This document shows positions 46,400 through 54,995 of a stretch of DNA of 64,000 nt, piece after piece (the stretch's first letter is position 1; every line of letters begins with the position of its first letter). This DNA comes from Rhodospirillales bacterium URHD0017. Its GTDB lineage: Bacteria > Pseudomonadota > Alphaproteobacteria > Reyranellales > Reyranellaceae. The position numbers and the translations under genes are program-made. The notes beneath the pieces were generated by a model. The model saw only the letters and a list, made by a program, of their open reading frames with translations, did not search any database and was not told the DNA's origin. The stretch covers positions 248,001 through 312,000 of the forward strand of contig FODP01000008.1 of the NCBI GenBank assembly GCA_900110395.1, written 5' to 3'.

Positions 46400-47173
46400 A
46401 TGCGGCCGAACAAGATCAAGCAGATGTGGAAGGCCAACCAGTGCGTGACGCTGGGCTGGCTCTCGGTGGCGCACGGCTTCAGCGCCGAGGTCATGGCGCG
46501 CCAGGGCTTCGACGCCCTGTGCGTCGACCTGCAGCACGGCACGGCCGAGATGAGGGACGTGGCGCCGATGCTGCAGGCGATCTCGCAGACCGACACCGTG
46601 CCGGTGGTGCGCGTCGCCTGGAACGAGCCGGCGGCCATTATGAAGGCGCTCGACCTCGGCGCCTACGGCATCATCGTGCCCCTGGTGAACAATGCCGCGG
46701 AGGCCGCCCAGGCGGTGGCGGCCTGCCGCTATCCGCCGGTCGGCATGCGCTCCAACGGACCGGTGCGCGCCGTGCATTACGGCGGCAGCGATTACGTGGC
46801 CAATGCCAACGACGAGATCGTCGTCATGGCGATGATCGAGACCAAGGAAGGCATCGCCAACCTCGACGCCATCTGCGCCACCAAGGGCCTCGACGCCGTC
46901 TATATCGGCCCGGCCGACCTGTCGTTTGCGCTGGGGCTGCCGCCGCGCGGCGACAATCCGGATCCGCTGCACATGGCGACCTGCGACAAGATCCTGGCGG
47001 CGGCGCACAAGGCCGGCATCAAGTGCGTCATGCATTGCGCCAGTGCCGCCTTCGCGTCGGGCGCGGTGAAGCGTGGCTTCGACATGGTGATGCTGACGTC
47101 GGACCTGTCGTGCATGATCGCCGGCGCAAAGGTTCAGCTCGACGAGCTCAAGGCGAAGACGAAGGCGGCCTGA
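46400..47173 (+). CDS. HpcH/HpaI aldolase family protein
   Basis: A 257-aa class-II pyruvate aldolase, usually splitting 2-keto-4-hydroxy acids into pyruvate and an aldehyde. The catalytic His46 lies in CVDLQHGTAEM, Arg117 in VGMRSNGPVRA, and the metal ligands are Glu147 (MIETKEG) and Asp173 (YIGPADLS). The length is normal. It is the last step of several meta-cleavage pathways, but no other such gene is adjacent. The start follows an AGAGAGGA ribosome-binding site. Confidence 0.94.
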   Translation: MRPNKIKQMWKANQCVTLGWLSVAHGFSAEVMARQGFDALCVDLQHGTAEMRDVAPMLQAISQTDTVPVVRVAWNEPAAIMKALDLGAYGIIVPLVNNAAEAAQAVAACRYPPVGMRSNGPVRAVHYGGSDYVANANDEIVVMAMIETKEGIANLDAICATKGLDAVYIGPADLSFALGLPPRGDNPDPLHMATCDKILAAAHKAGIKCVMHCASAAFASGAVKRGFDMVMLTSDLSCMIAGAKVQLDELKAKTKAA

Positions 47174-47249
47174 GGCGAGCGTTTGACGATTTGCTTGTTG
47201 CCCGCCGACGCCTAACGTCTTTCCGACGTCACTGTTGGAGGATACAGGC

Positions 47250-47780
47250 ATGAGTCGTCTTTTCGGCGAGCTGCGGCAGGTCGGGATCGTCGTGCGCGAT
47301 ATCGAAGGCGCCATGAAGCACTGGGTCGAGGTCTGCGGTGTCGGGCCGTGGTTCTACACCGACAAGCTTGCCGTCACGGAATTCAGCTATCGCGGCACGC
47401 GCTACGACGACGTCCACATTTCGATTGCGCTCGCGAATTCGGGCGACGTGCAGCTCGAGCTCATCCAGCAACGCTGCACCACGCCCACCATGTATCGCGA
47501 CTTTCTCGCCGCCGGCCATGAAGGCATGCAACACTGGTCGAGCTGGCCGGTCGACTACGACGACATTCTGAAGCGCGCGTTGGCGACCGGATACACGGTC
47601 GGCCAACAGGGCGACAGCGCCCGCGGCCGCTTCGTCTATCTCTGGAACGAAGGCCACCCGGGGACCGTCATCGAGATGGCCCATATGACCGAGGCCAGAC
47701 GGCGTATCTTCGATGCCATTCGAGCGGCGGCTGTCGGCTGGGACGGCAGCGACCCGATCCGTCGAAGCTGGCCGACCTGA
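47250..47780 (+). CDS. VOC family protein
   Basis: A 176-aa VOC protein. LRQVGIVVRDIEGAMKHWVEVCGVGPWF is the N-terminal beta-alpha unit, and VQLELIQQR and GTVIEMAHM carry glutamates in ligand positions. The Leu-Gln-Arg region and overall size are similar to VOC proteins annotated as methylmalonyl-CoA epimerase-like or as fosmidomycin-type hypothetical members, without a clear choice. GGAGG lies 8-9 bases before the ATG at 47250. It is 76 bases downstream of the aldolase and may be co-transcribed. Confidence 0.85.
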   Translation: MSRLFGELRQVGIVVRDIEGAMKHWVEVCGVGPWFYTDKLAVTEFSYRGTRYDDVHISIALANSGDVQLELIQQRCTTPTMYRDFLAAGHEGMQHWSSWPVDYDDILKRALATGYTVGQQGDSARGRFVYLWNEGHPGTVIEMAHMTEARRRIFDAIRAAAVGWDGSDPIRRSWPT

Positions 47781-47809
47781 GACAGGGCGGCTCACCGGAA
47801 ACCCGTAAG

Positions 47810-48580
47810 CTATTCGACGAACGCCTTCTCGACGACGAACTCGCCCGGAGCGGTCGTGCTGCCTTCGCTGAGGCCAGCACCTTCGAGCAGGGGACGGAGG
47901 TCGGCCAGCATCTGGACGCTGCCGCACAGCATGAAGCGGTCGTCTTGCTTGCCGATCGGCGGCAGGCCGACGTCGTTTGCAAGCGTGCCGTTCGCGATCA
48001 GGTCGGTGATGCGGCCGCGGTTCTTGAACGGCTCGCGGGTGATGGTCGGGTAGTAGACGAGCTTGTCGCGCACCAGGTCGCCTAAAATCTCGTCGGCCGG
48101 CAGCTCGTCGGCGAGCTTGGAGCGGTAGGCGAGGTCGCGCACCTGACGGCAGCCATGGACCAGGATCACCTTCTCGAAGCGCTCGTAGACGTCCGGGTCG
48201 CGCACCAGCGACAGGAAGGGGGCGAGGCCGGTGCCGGTGCCCAGCAGGTAGAGGTTGCGGCCCGGCGTCAGGCTGTCGAGCAGGAGCGTGCCGGTGGCCT
48301 TGGCGCCGACCAGGATCTCATCGCCCGGTGCCAGATCCTTCAGCCGCGACGTCAGCTTGCCGTCCGGCACCTTGATGGAGAGGAACTCCAGCTCGTCGTC
48401 GTAGTGGGCGCTGGCGATCGAATAGGCGCGCAACAGCGGCTTGCCGTCGATCCTGAGCCCGATCATCGTGAACTGCCCGCTGGCGAAGCGAAATCCTTTG
48501 TCGCGGGATGTCCTGAAACTGAACAATTCTTCGGTCCAGTGATGGACCGACCGTACGATCTCGTTCCTCAACGCACTCAA
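47810..48580 (-). CDS. fpr: Ferredoxin--NADP(+) reductase
   Basis: A 256-aa flavoprotein moving electrons between NADPH and ferredoxin or flavodoxin. The FAD motif is RAYSIAS (51-57), the NADP motif GTGTGLAPFLSLV (about 112-124), and VHGCRQVRDLAY and MLCGSVQML complete the binding sites. The C-terminal FVVEKAFVE is the alphaproteobacterial Fpr ending. It stands alone, with a strong promoter overlapped by a perfect inverted repeat, so expression is probably regulated (oxidative stress or iron control would be usual). Confidence 0.96.
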   Translation of the reverse strand: MSALRNEIVRSVHHWTEELFSFRTSRDKGFRFASGQFTMIGLRIDGKPLLRAYSIASAHYDDELEFLSIKVPDGKLTSRLKDLAPGDEILVGAKATGTLLLDSLTPGRNLYLLGTGTGLAPFLSLVRDPDVYERFEKVILVHGCRQVRDLAYRSKLADELPADEILGDLVRDKLVYYPTITREPFKNRGRITDLIANGTLANDVGLPPIGKQDDRFMLCGSVQMLADLRPLLEGAGLSEGSTTAPGEFVVEKAFVE

Positions 48581-48648
48581 AGCACGCCTCCGCGGGCCGC
48601 GGCCCGGCTGTCATCGATCGATTGTAGGGAATGGCGGTGGCTGCGTCG

Positions 48649-48677
48649 GATATAGGAACGCTCATTGGAATTGCCAA
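48649..48677 (-). promoter_or_regulatory. fpr promoter overlapped by an operator-like inverted repeat
   Basis: On the minus strand TTGGCA, exactly 17 bases, then TATATC; transcription would start near 48642, about 60 bases before fpr. A perfect 8-bp inverted repeat with 5-base spacer (CTCATTGG / CCAATGAG, 48661-48681) covers the -35 hexamer and the adjoining spacer. Confidence 0.6.
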
Positions 48678-48702
48678 TGAGCGATTGGCCGCATGGTTGT
48701 TA

Positions 48703-48724
48703 CTCTCCAGCTTCGCTGGGGAGG
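48703..48724. repeat. Fragment of the multi-hairpin repeat
   Basis: The sequence CTCCAGCTTCGCTGGGGAGG forms a small hairpin that matches the terminal hairpin of the repeats at 33714 and 59734 with one base missing. It lies 9 bases beyond the end of the hydantoinase B gene and looks like a decayed or partial copy. Confidence 0.6.
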
Positions 48725-48732
48725 AATGACAC

Positions 48733-50403
48733 TCACGCCTTGCCGTAGACCGAACGAGCTGCGTCCTCGCCGACCTTTCCGTTGCGCACATCCTCGCGCA
48801 CGTGCTCGGCGGACCGCCCGTGCGGGTCGCCATAGCCGCCGCCGCCCGCGGTCTCGATGACGAGACGGTCGCCCTTGTGCAAGGTCGTGGCCGCCTTCGA
48901 CGGGATGACCTCCTCGCCGCCGCCGGCGCGCCGGATGACCGAATGGGCCTTGGCGCCTTCCGATCCGCCGTCGAGGCCGGGAGCGCTGAAGAAGTGGCGC
49001 TCGCCGCGATGCGAGAGCGACACCTCGCCGTCGAGGATCTCGTATTCGCGGACCACGCCGAGGCCGCCGCGGAACGTGCCGGCGCCGCCGGAATCCTGCC
49101 GGAGCGCGACCCGGTGGACACGGATCGGCGCCTCCATCTCCATGGCCTCGGCCGGCAGGTTCATGCAGTTCGTGGCGTCGGTTTCGATGACATCGACGCC
49201 GTCCAGGCCGGCGCTGGCGCCGCTGCCGCCGGCGATCAGCTCGCCGACGACGTAGCGGCCGCCGCCGGGATTGCTTCCGCCGAAGGCGATGACCAGAAGC
49301 TCGCCCGCGGACGCTGCCGGTACCCGTTCCGGCAGGATCTGGGCGAGGGCGCCGATCATGCAGCCGGTGATGCGCTTGATGGTGGAGGTCCGGGCGTTGA
49401 CGGCGGCGGGTTCCTGCGGATTGACGATCGTGCCCTTGGGCAGACGCAGCTTGATCGGCCGGAAGCAGCCGCCGTTGGTCGGGATCGTAGGGTCGGTAAG
49501 GGCCCGCACGGCATAGCATGCCGCGGCCAGCGAACCGGATGGCACGCAATTGAGCGGGCCCTTCACCTGCGGACTGGTGCCTTCGAAGTCGAACTCGATG
49601 TTGCCGCCCTTCACCGTGACGGCGACCTCGATGCGGATCGGCTTGTCGAGCTCGACACCGTCATTGTCGAGGTAGTCGACAAACCGATAGGTGCCCTCGG
49701 GGATGGCCAGAAGCGCCTTGCGGGTCATCGTCTCCGACCGTTGCAGAAGCTCGTCGAAGATCGAGGCCAGCTGGTTGTGGCCGTAACCGTCGGCGAGCTC
49801 CGCCAACCGGCGGGCCGCCACCGTGCAGGCCGCGACCTGGGCATTGAGATCGCCCATCACCGTATCGGGGATGCGCACGTTCTGGCGGATCATCTTGATC
49901 AGTGTGTCGTTGAAGACGCCGGCCTCGCGCAGCTTCAGCGGCGGAATACGCAGGCCTTCCTGGTAGATTTCCGTGGCGTTGGTTGGTACCGATCCCGCCG
50001 ACATGCCGCCGACGTCCTGATGATGGGTCATGGCGCCGCTGAGGGCGATGGCCTTGCCGCGATGGAAGACCGGCATGATGACGGCGATATCGGGTAGATG
50101 AGTGCCGCCGGTATAGGGATCGTTGAGGATGTAGATGTCGCCCTCGCGCATCCCGTCGAGGGGATAGGTTTCCAGCACCTTCGCGACCGCCGGAATGAGG
50201 GTCGCGAGGTGGATCGGGATCGAGCAGGACTGCGAAAGCGTGGTGCCGTCGGCGGTGAACAGGCTGGCCGAAGCGTCGAGGCCTTCCTTGACGATGGGCG
50301 AGAACGAGCTGCGCAGCAGCGTCGACTGCATCTCGTTGGCGATGCCGTCGAGCTTGTAGCGAACGACTTCGACAGTGATGGGGTCGAGGGCTTCGGTTGT
50401 CAT
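48733..50403 (-). CDS. Hydantoinase B / oxoprolinase family protein
   Basis: A 556-aa HyuB-type subunit. ITVEVVRYKLDGIANEMQSTLLRSSFSPIVKEGLDASASLF is the conserved N-terminus, DIYILNDPYTGGTHLPDI the metal/substrate region, and GGLGVVREYEIL plus HSGERHFF-like segments mark the C-terminal half. With the HyuA-like partner immediately upstream it forms an ATP-dependent enzyme that opens a hydantoin, oxoproline or related cyclic amide ring, or carboxylates a ketone as in acetone carboxylases. Substrate unknown. The start lies 12 bases after the hyuA-like gene. Confidence 0.93.
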   Translation of the reverse strand: MTTEALDPITVEVVRYKLDGIANEMQSTLLRSSFSPIVKEGLDASASLFTADGTTLSQSCSIPIHLATLIPAVAKVLETYPLDGMREGDIYILNDPYTGGTHLPDIAVIMPVFHRGKAIALSGAMTHHQDVGGMSAGSVPTNATEIYQEGLRIPPLKLREAGVFNDTLIKMIRQNVRIPDTVMGDLNAQVAACTVAARRLAELADGYGHNQLASIFDELLQRSETMTRKALLAIPEGTYRFVDYLDNDGVELDKPIRIEVAVTVKGGNIEFDFEGTSPQVKGPLNCVPSGSLAAACYAVRALTDPTIPTNGGCFRPIKLRLPKGTIVNPQEPAAVNARTSTIKRITGCMIGALAQILPERVPAASAGELLVIAFGGSNPGGGRYVVGELIAGGSGASAGLDGVDVIETDATNCMNLPAEAMEMEAPIRVHRVALRQDSGGAGTFRGGLGVVREYEILDGEVSLSHRGERHFFSAPGLDGGSEGAKAHSVIRRAGGGEEVIPSKAATTLHKGDRLVIETAGGGGYGDPHGRSAEHVREDVRNGKVGEDAARSVYGKA

Positions 50404-50415
50404 GGCTCGTTCCCC

Positions 50416-52482
50416 TCAGTCGGCGGTGATGATCAGGGTGCCGTCGGCGACGACCGTCGCGCGCCAGCCGGGTTCGATCAGGGTCGTCGTGTCGGGTTGC
50501 TCGACGATCGCCGGACCTCGAACTTCCAGGCCCACCGCCATCGTCGACCGATCGTAGACCTTGGCTGGGATGAAGCGGCCGCTTTCGGCGGTGAGGATGT
50601 CACGCTGGCTCTTGTGGGTGCTATCGCCTGCCGGCCGCGCGGCTGCCGCCGTCGCCGGTCGGTCGACGGTGCTGCGATGGATGCTGCGAAGATTGACGAT
50701 GCGGGCCGCGCCTTCGGTGCTGTGGCCGTAGACACGGTCATGCGCCGCGAGAAAGTCCCGGTAGAGCGTTTCGAGAGGGTTGGCGGCATCGGTCTGCAGC
50801 GGAATCTCGAGGTGGTAGGACTGCCCGAGGTAACAGACATCGGCGAAGTAGAAGATCCGTGTCTGCGCGGCGGGCACGCCCTCGCTGCGCATCAGCCTGG
50901 CGCAAGTCTTGTCGCGGTCGCCGAGGGCCCGTTCGACCTCCGGCCATTCGAGGCCTGCGAGCAGCCGCGGGAAGGCGGCGGAACTCTCATGTTCGATGGG
51001 AGCAAAGAGCAGGCCGGTCGCCGACAGCACGCCGGGATGCGGCGGCACGGCGATCCGGCGGATGCCCAGCTCGCGCGCCAGCGCGGTCGCATGGAGCGGT
51101 CCGCCACCACCCAGCGGCAGGAGCGTGTAGCCCCGCGGATCGATGCCGCGGCCGATCGAGACGAGCCGGATCGCTTCCGCCATCTGCGCATTGAGGACGC
51201 GATGGATGCCGAGCGCTGCATGTTCGAGGCTGAGACCGAGCAGGCGCGCGATCGTCGTCTCGATCGTCCGCCGCGCGAGGTCCGCGGAGAGCTTCAGCGA
51301 GCCGGCCGCGAAGTAATCCGGATTGATGTAGCCCAGGACGATCGATGCATCGGTCACCGTCGCCTGCTCGCCGCCGCGGCCGTAGCAGGCGGGACCGGGC
51401 TCCGAGCCCGCGGAATGGGGCCCGACCCTGAGCGAGCCTGCGCCATCGATCCACGCGATCGACCCGCCGCCCGCACCGATCGCGTTCACGTCGACCATAG
51501 GCACGCGCACCGAATAGCCGCTGATCTCGCCTTCGGCACGGATGAGCGGCTGGCCGCGGCTGATCAAGGCGATGTCGCAGCTCGTCCCGCCGATATCGAC
51601 GGTGATCAGGTCGTCGATCCCTGCCGCGCGACCGACTTCCAGCCCGCCGATGACGCCGGCCGCGGGACCCGACAGGAAGAGCCGAACCGGACGCTGCCGG
51701 GCAATGGTGGAGGAGCTGATGCCGCCGCGCGACTGCATGATCTGAAGCGGCGTCTTGACGCCGTCGCCCGCCAGATCCTGCTCCATGTTCTCGAGATAGC
51801 GTCCGACCACCGGCTTGATATAGGCGTCGAACGCCGTCACGCAGGTGCGCTCGTACTCACGGAAGGCCGGGTCGACGTCGGAGGAGAGAGAGACCATGAT
51901 CTGCGGATGGCGCTCGGCGATGATCTCCCGCGTCCGCCGCTCGTGCGCCGGGTTGAGGAACGAGAACAGGTAGCTGACGGCGATCGCTTCGACACCTTCG
52001 GCGACCAGCTCATCCAGCGCGTGTACGACCGAGCTCTCGTCCAATGCGGCTAGAACATCGCCCGTCGCCGTGACGCGCTCGCGCACCTCCTTGCGCAACG
52101 CACCTGGCGCCAGGAACGCCGGCGCCTCGGGCTTGAGCACGAGGTCATACACCTTGTGCCGCATCTGGCGGCCGATCTCGAGCACGTCCTTGAAGCCCAC
52201 GGTGGTGAGAAGGCCGATCTTCGCTCCCTTCGCCTCGATCACGGCGTTGGTGGCGACCGTGGTGCCGTGCACGAAACGCACGATCTCGTCCGGTGAAACG
52301 CGCCATTCCCGCTGCATGTAGTCCATCGCCGCCTTCACGCCGGCGCTGGGATTGCGCCGCGTCGTCGGAATTTTCACAAGACGCATCGCGCCGTTGCCGT
52401 CGCGACAGACGACGTCGGTGAAGGTGCCGCCGATATCGACGCCAATCTCGAACTTCCCTGCTGCTTCCACCATCACCACCAT
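50416..52482 (-). CDS. Hydantoinase A / oxoprolinase family protein
   Basis: A 688-aa HyuA-type ATP-binding subunit with an actin/hexokinase-like fold. FEIGVDIGGTFTDVVCRDG is phosphate loop 1, VRFVHGTTVATNAVIEAKGA the partner motif, and LSGPAAGVIGGLEVGR and TVDIGGTSCDIALI complete the ATP site; a late PLGGGGPLHA loop is also present. It acts with the HyuB-like protein just downstream. The start at 52482 was chosen over the frame reaching 52788, which lacks family sequence and would overlap the divergent FUSC gene. Confidence 0.94.
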   Translation of the reverse strand: MVVMVEAAGKFEIGVDIGGTFTDVVCRDGNGAMRLVKIPTTRRNPSAGVKAAMDYMQREWRVSPDEIVRFVHGTTVATNAVIEAKGAKIGLLTTVGFKDVLEIGRQMRHKVYDLVLKPEAPAFLAPGALRKEVRERVTATGDVLAALDESSVVHALDELVAEGVEAIAVSYLFSFLNPAHERRTREIIAERHPQIMVSLSSDVDPAFREYERTCVTAFDAYIKPVVGRYLENMEQDLAGDGVKTPLQIMQSRGGISSSTIARQRPVRLFLSGPAAGVIGGLEVGRAAGIDDLITVDIGGTSCDIALISRGQPLIRAEGEISGYSVRVPMVDVNAIGAGGGSIAWIDGAGSLRVGPHSAGSEPGPACYGRGGEQATVTDASIVLGYINPDYFAAGSLKLSADLARRTIETTIARLLGLSLEHAALGIHRVLNAQMAEAIRLVSIGRGIDPRGYTLLPLGGGGPLHATALARELGIRRIAVPPHPGVLSATGLLFAPIEHESSAAFPRLLAGLEWPEVERALGDRDKTCARLMRSEGVPAAQTRIFYFADVCYLGQSYHLEIPLQTDAANPLETLYRDFLAAHDRVYGHSTEGAARIVNLRSIHRSTVDRPATAAAARPAGDSTHKSQRDILTAESGRFIPAKVYDRSTMAVGLEVRGPAIVEQPDTTTLIEPGWRATVVADGTLIITAD

Positions 52483-52520
52483 CTTCGCTTCTTCCACCGC
52501 TCGCAGCAGCAAGTTAAGCT

Positions 52521-52540
52521 GGTTGCGAACCCCCGCAACC
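52521..52540. promoter_or_regulatory. Inverted repeat in the hyuA-like / FUSC divergent region
   Basis: GGTTGCG, spacer AACCCC, CGCAACC: a perfect 7-bp inverted repeat. A further half-site TCGCAAC follows at 52548-52554. It lies centrally in the 147-base gap between two divergent genes, the usual place for a shared operator such as a LysR or MarR site. Confidence 0.45.
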
Positions 52541-52629
52541 ACTTCTGTCGCAACTCCCTCAGCGCCTCGATCCAAGCTTGCCGACGGCCTCTCCCTGCGG
52601 AATAAGGTAGCGGCGGGGGCCAATCGACA

Positions 52630-54768
52630 ATGACCGTGGCATTCGGAACGGCCAAGGCGCCGGCATGGCGTCACTTCAGTATGCCCCTTGCGGGCAGGCT
52701 CGAGGGTCTCGTCTTCTCGCTGAAGACTTTCGCCGCGGCGATCCTTGCGCTGGTGATCTCCTATTGGCTGGAGGTGAAGGAGCCGCAATGGGCGGTGTTC
52801 ACCACCTATCTCCTCGCCCAGCCGCTGGTCGGCGCCATCTGGGCCAAGGGCGCGTTTCGGCTGGCGGGTACGGTGGCCGGTGCCGTCTTTGCCGTGCTCT
52901 GCGTCGGCCTGTTCGCGCAGGCGGGACCGCTGTTTATCCTGGCCATGGCGCTTTGGCTCGCCGTCTGTGCCTATGGAGCGACACTCGCCCGCAACTACGC
53001 ATCCTACGGCTTCGCCCTCGCCGCCTTTTCAGCACCGCTGATCGGCTTCGGATCGATCGCGACTCCAGACCAAGTCTGGGCCATGGCGGTCGATCGCACG
53101 ACCGAAGTGGCGCTCGGGATCGTCTGCGTCGGGCTCGTCCACATGGTGGTCCTGCCGCGCTATGCCGGCGACGCGCTCAGCGCCTCGCTCGCGTCGACCT
53201 TCTCCTCGCTCGCGCATTTTGCCGCCATCATCTTGCGCCCGGACACGCCCGAGAAGTTGTTCACAGACATCCGTCGGCAGATGTCGGAAGAAGTGATCAA
53301 ATTCGATTCCTTGCGGTCCTATGCCGTCTTCGAGACGCCGGAACTCAGAGGCCATGACGAGGTCCTGTCGCGCATGATGCGGGCTTTCCTGGGTCTTCTC
53401 TCCGTCGGCCGAGGGCTCTACGTAAGACTAGACGACCTCCGTCGCCATCAAGACCAGAATATGGCGGCACATCTCGATCCGGTGCTCGACAAGGTCGCCG
53501 ACCTGTTCGAGGCGATTGCCGCCGACCGCGGTGGCCCCCATTCGCCGGCGGTGAACGCTGCCCTAAGCGTAGCGCGCGATCTGATCGGCCAGGCCCAGAC
53601 GCAACTCGAGGCCATGGTGGAGTCGGAGCCCCTGGAGTCGCTGGCGAACGGCCTGCTGGTCCTTCAGCGCATCGGTGACGTGATCGGGAGCCTGTCTCGG
53701 GTCGTCGTCGGGGTGACAACGCCACCCGTCGAACCATCCGGACCGCGCGTTGTCGCGGCGATCGAGCGGGACAGGGGAGCCGCCCTGGCGCAGGCGGCGC
53801 GGGCAGCGTCGGCGCTCATCCTGATCGGCATGTTCTGGATCGCCTCCGCCTGGACGGCGGGCGCCATGGCGATGACGGGGCTTGCGATCATGATGGTCTT
53901 CTTCGTGACCGCCGAGAAGCCGGGCAGGGTGGCGCTCAGTTACGTGCTCGTCATTGCCCTGGCGATGACCGTCGCTTTTTTCGCCATGGGCTTCATCATG
54001 CCTCGGCTCGGCGATTTCCCGATGCTGGCCGCGCTGCTTGCGGTGGTGCTGATCCCCACCGGAATCATCATGTCGATCCCGAGATATACGTTCCTCGCCA
54101 CCGCGTTCGCCGCCTTCTTCCTCTCCCAGCTCGGCCTGAGCAACATGCCGAGCTTCGACACCGCCAGCTACATCGACAATTCGATCGGCCTTCTGCTGGG
54201 TTTGGGCGCCGGGGTGCTCGCGATCGACCTGATCCTGCCCTACGACCCGGCCGCAACGCGCCGGCGCGAATGGGCGGAAGTAGTGGCCGCCCTGCCTGCG
54301 GCCGCCCGCGGGGAGCGCGCCGAGATCGGCGCGCGCGTGCCGATCCAGCTGGCCCTGTTGAAGCTCATGCCGCGCCTCGATCTCACCGTCCATGCGGACG
54401 ACGAGATCCTGGGCGGCAGCTTCGGCGCGGCCTCCATGAGCCTCGAGCTGGTTCGCCTGAGGAACCGGATCGCCCAGCCGGCTTTTCCGGCCGATGCCAG
54501 GGACGCCGTGACGGCCTGTCTCGACACGCTGGCGCGGGACTTCGAACAACTCGTGCAGGGCAAAGGCCCGACCGACCGGGCCAGGATCACGGACGAGGCG
54601 GCGCGAGCCGTCGCTGCGGCCCGGACGAGCCTGGCCAGCGAGCCGCCGATGACGACGAAGACGGTCTCGGCGAATGCGATCGCGTTGGCGCACGCGCTGG
54701 CCTCGCTGCGTTTCATCGCCGACCGGCTTGACATCGACCGGCCGTTCCTGACGCGGACACTCTCATGA
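52630..54768 (+). CDS. FUSC-family inner-membrane efflux protein (AaeB-like)
   Basis: A 712-aa polytopic protein of the fusaric-acid-resistance / aromatic acid exporter family. It has a hydrophobic N-terminal half (about 25-175, including FTTYLLAQPLVGAIWAKGAFRLAG), a cytoplasmic helical linker, a second membrane block (about 390-530) and a C-terminal soluble part. In E. coli the AaeB protein works with AaeA to pump out hydroxybenzoic acids. It is followed by the DUF1656 and HlyD genes in the same order as aaeBXA-like operons. Its stop overlaps the next start (ATGA). Confidence 0.92.
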   Translation: MTVAFGTAKAPAWRHFSMPLAGRLEGLVFSLKTFAAAILALVISYWLEVKEPQWAVFTTYLLAQPLVGAIWAKGAFRLAGTVAGAVFAVLCVGLFAQAGPLFILAMALWLAVCAYGATLARNYASYGFALAAFSAPLIGFGSIATPDQVWAMAVDRTTEVALGIVCVGLVHMVVLPRYAGDALSASLASTFSSLAHFAAIILRPDTPEKLFTDIRRQMSEEVIKFDSLRSYAVFETPELRGHDEVLSRMMRAFLGLLSVGRGLYVRLDDLRRHQDQNMAAHLDPVLDKVADLFEAIAADRGGPHSPAVNAALSVARDLIGQAQTQLEAMVESEPLESLANGLLVLQRIGDVIGSLSRVVVGVTTPPVEPSGPRVVAAIERDRGAALAQAARAASALILIGMFWIASAWTAGAMAMTGLAIMMVFFVTAEKPGRVALSYVLVIALAMTVAFFAMGFIMPRLGDFPMLAALLAVVLIPTGIIMSIPRYTFLATAFAAFFLSQLGLSNMPSFDTASYIDNSIGLLLGLGAGVLAIDLILPYDPAATRRREWAEVVAALPAAARGERAEIGARVPIQLALLKLMPRLDLTVHADDEILGGSFGAASMSLELVRLRNRIAQPAFPADARDAVTACLDTLARDFEQLVQGKGPTDRARITDEAARAVAAARTSLASEPPMTTKTVSANAIALAHALASLRFIADRLDIDRPFLTRTLS

Positions 54769-54995
54769 CCGGCCTCGGCATCGACAGTCTTCGTCCGCTC
54801 GACTTTTTCGGCTTCTACCTGCCCCCCATCGTGCTGTGGGTCGTGGTTGCCTTCGTCCCCTTCATCCTGCTTCGCTGGGGCCTCGACCGGATCGGAGCCT
54901 ATGCCTTCATCTGGCACCGGCCCTTGTTCGACGCGGCGCTCTTCGTCGTAATCCTCGGTGGCTTGGTCTTTTCGGGAGGCACAGGTTGGCTCTAG
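54765..54995 (+). CDS. DUF1656 small membrane protein (AaeX-like)
   Basis: A 76-aa inner-membrane peptide with two transmembrane segments (about 18-40 and 55-72). DFFGFYLPPIVLW is the DUF1656 signature. It is the small partner found between FUSC and HlyD proteins in aromatic acid efflux operons. It overlaps the FUSC gene by four bases and the following adaptor gene by 10 bases. Confidence 0.9.
   Translation: MTGLGIDSLRPLDFFGFYLPPIVLWVVVAFVPFILLRWGLDRIGAYAFIWHRPLFDAALFVVILGGLVFSGGTGWL

Noticed and set aside
50098..52053. A 651-codon plus-strand open frame
   Set aside because: Antisense to the hyuA-like gene; no domain similarity and no ribosome-binding site.
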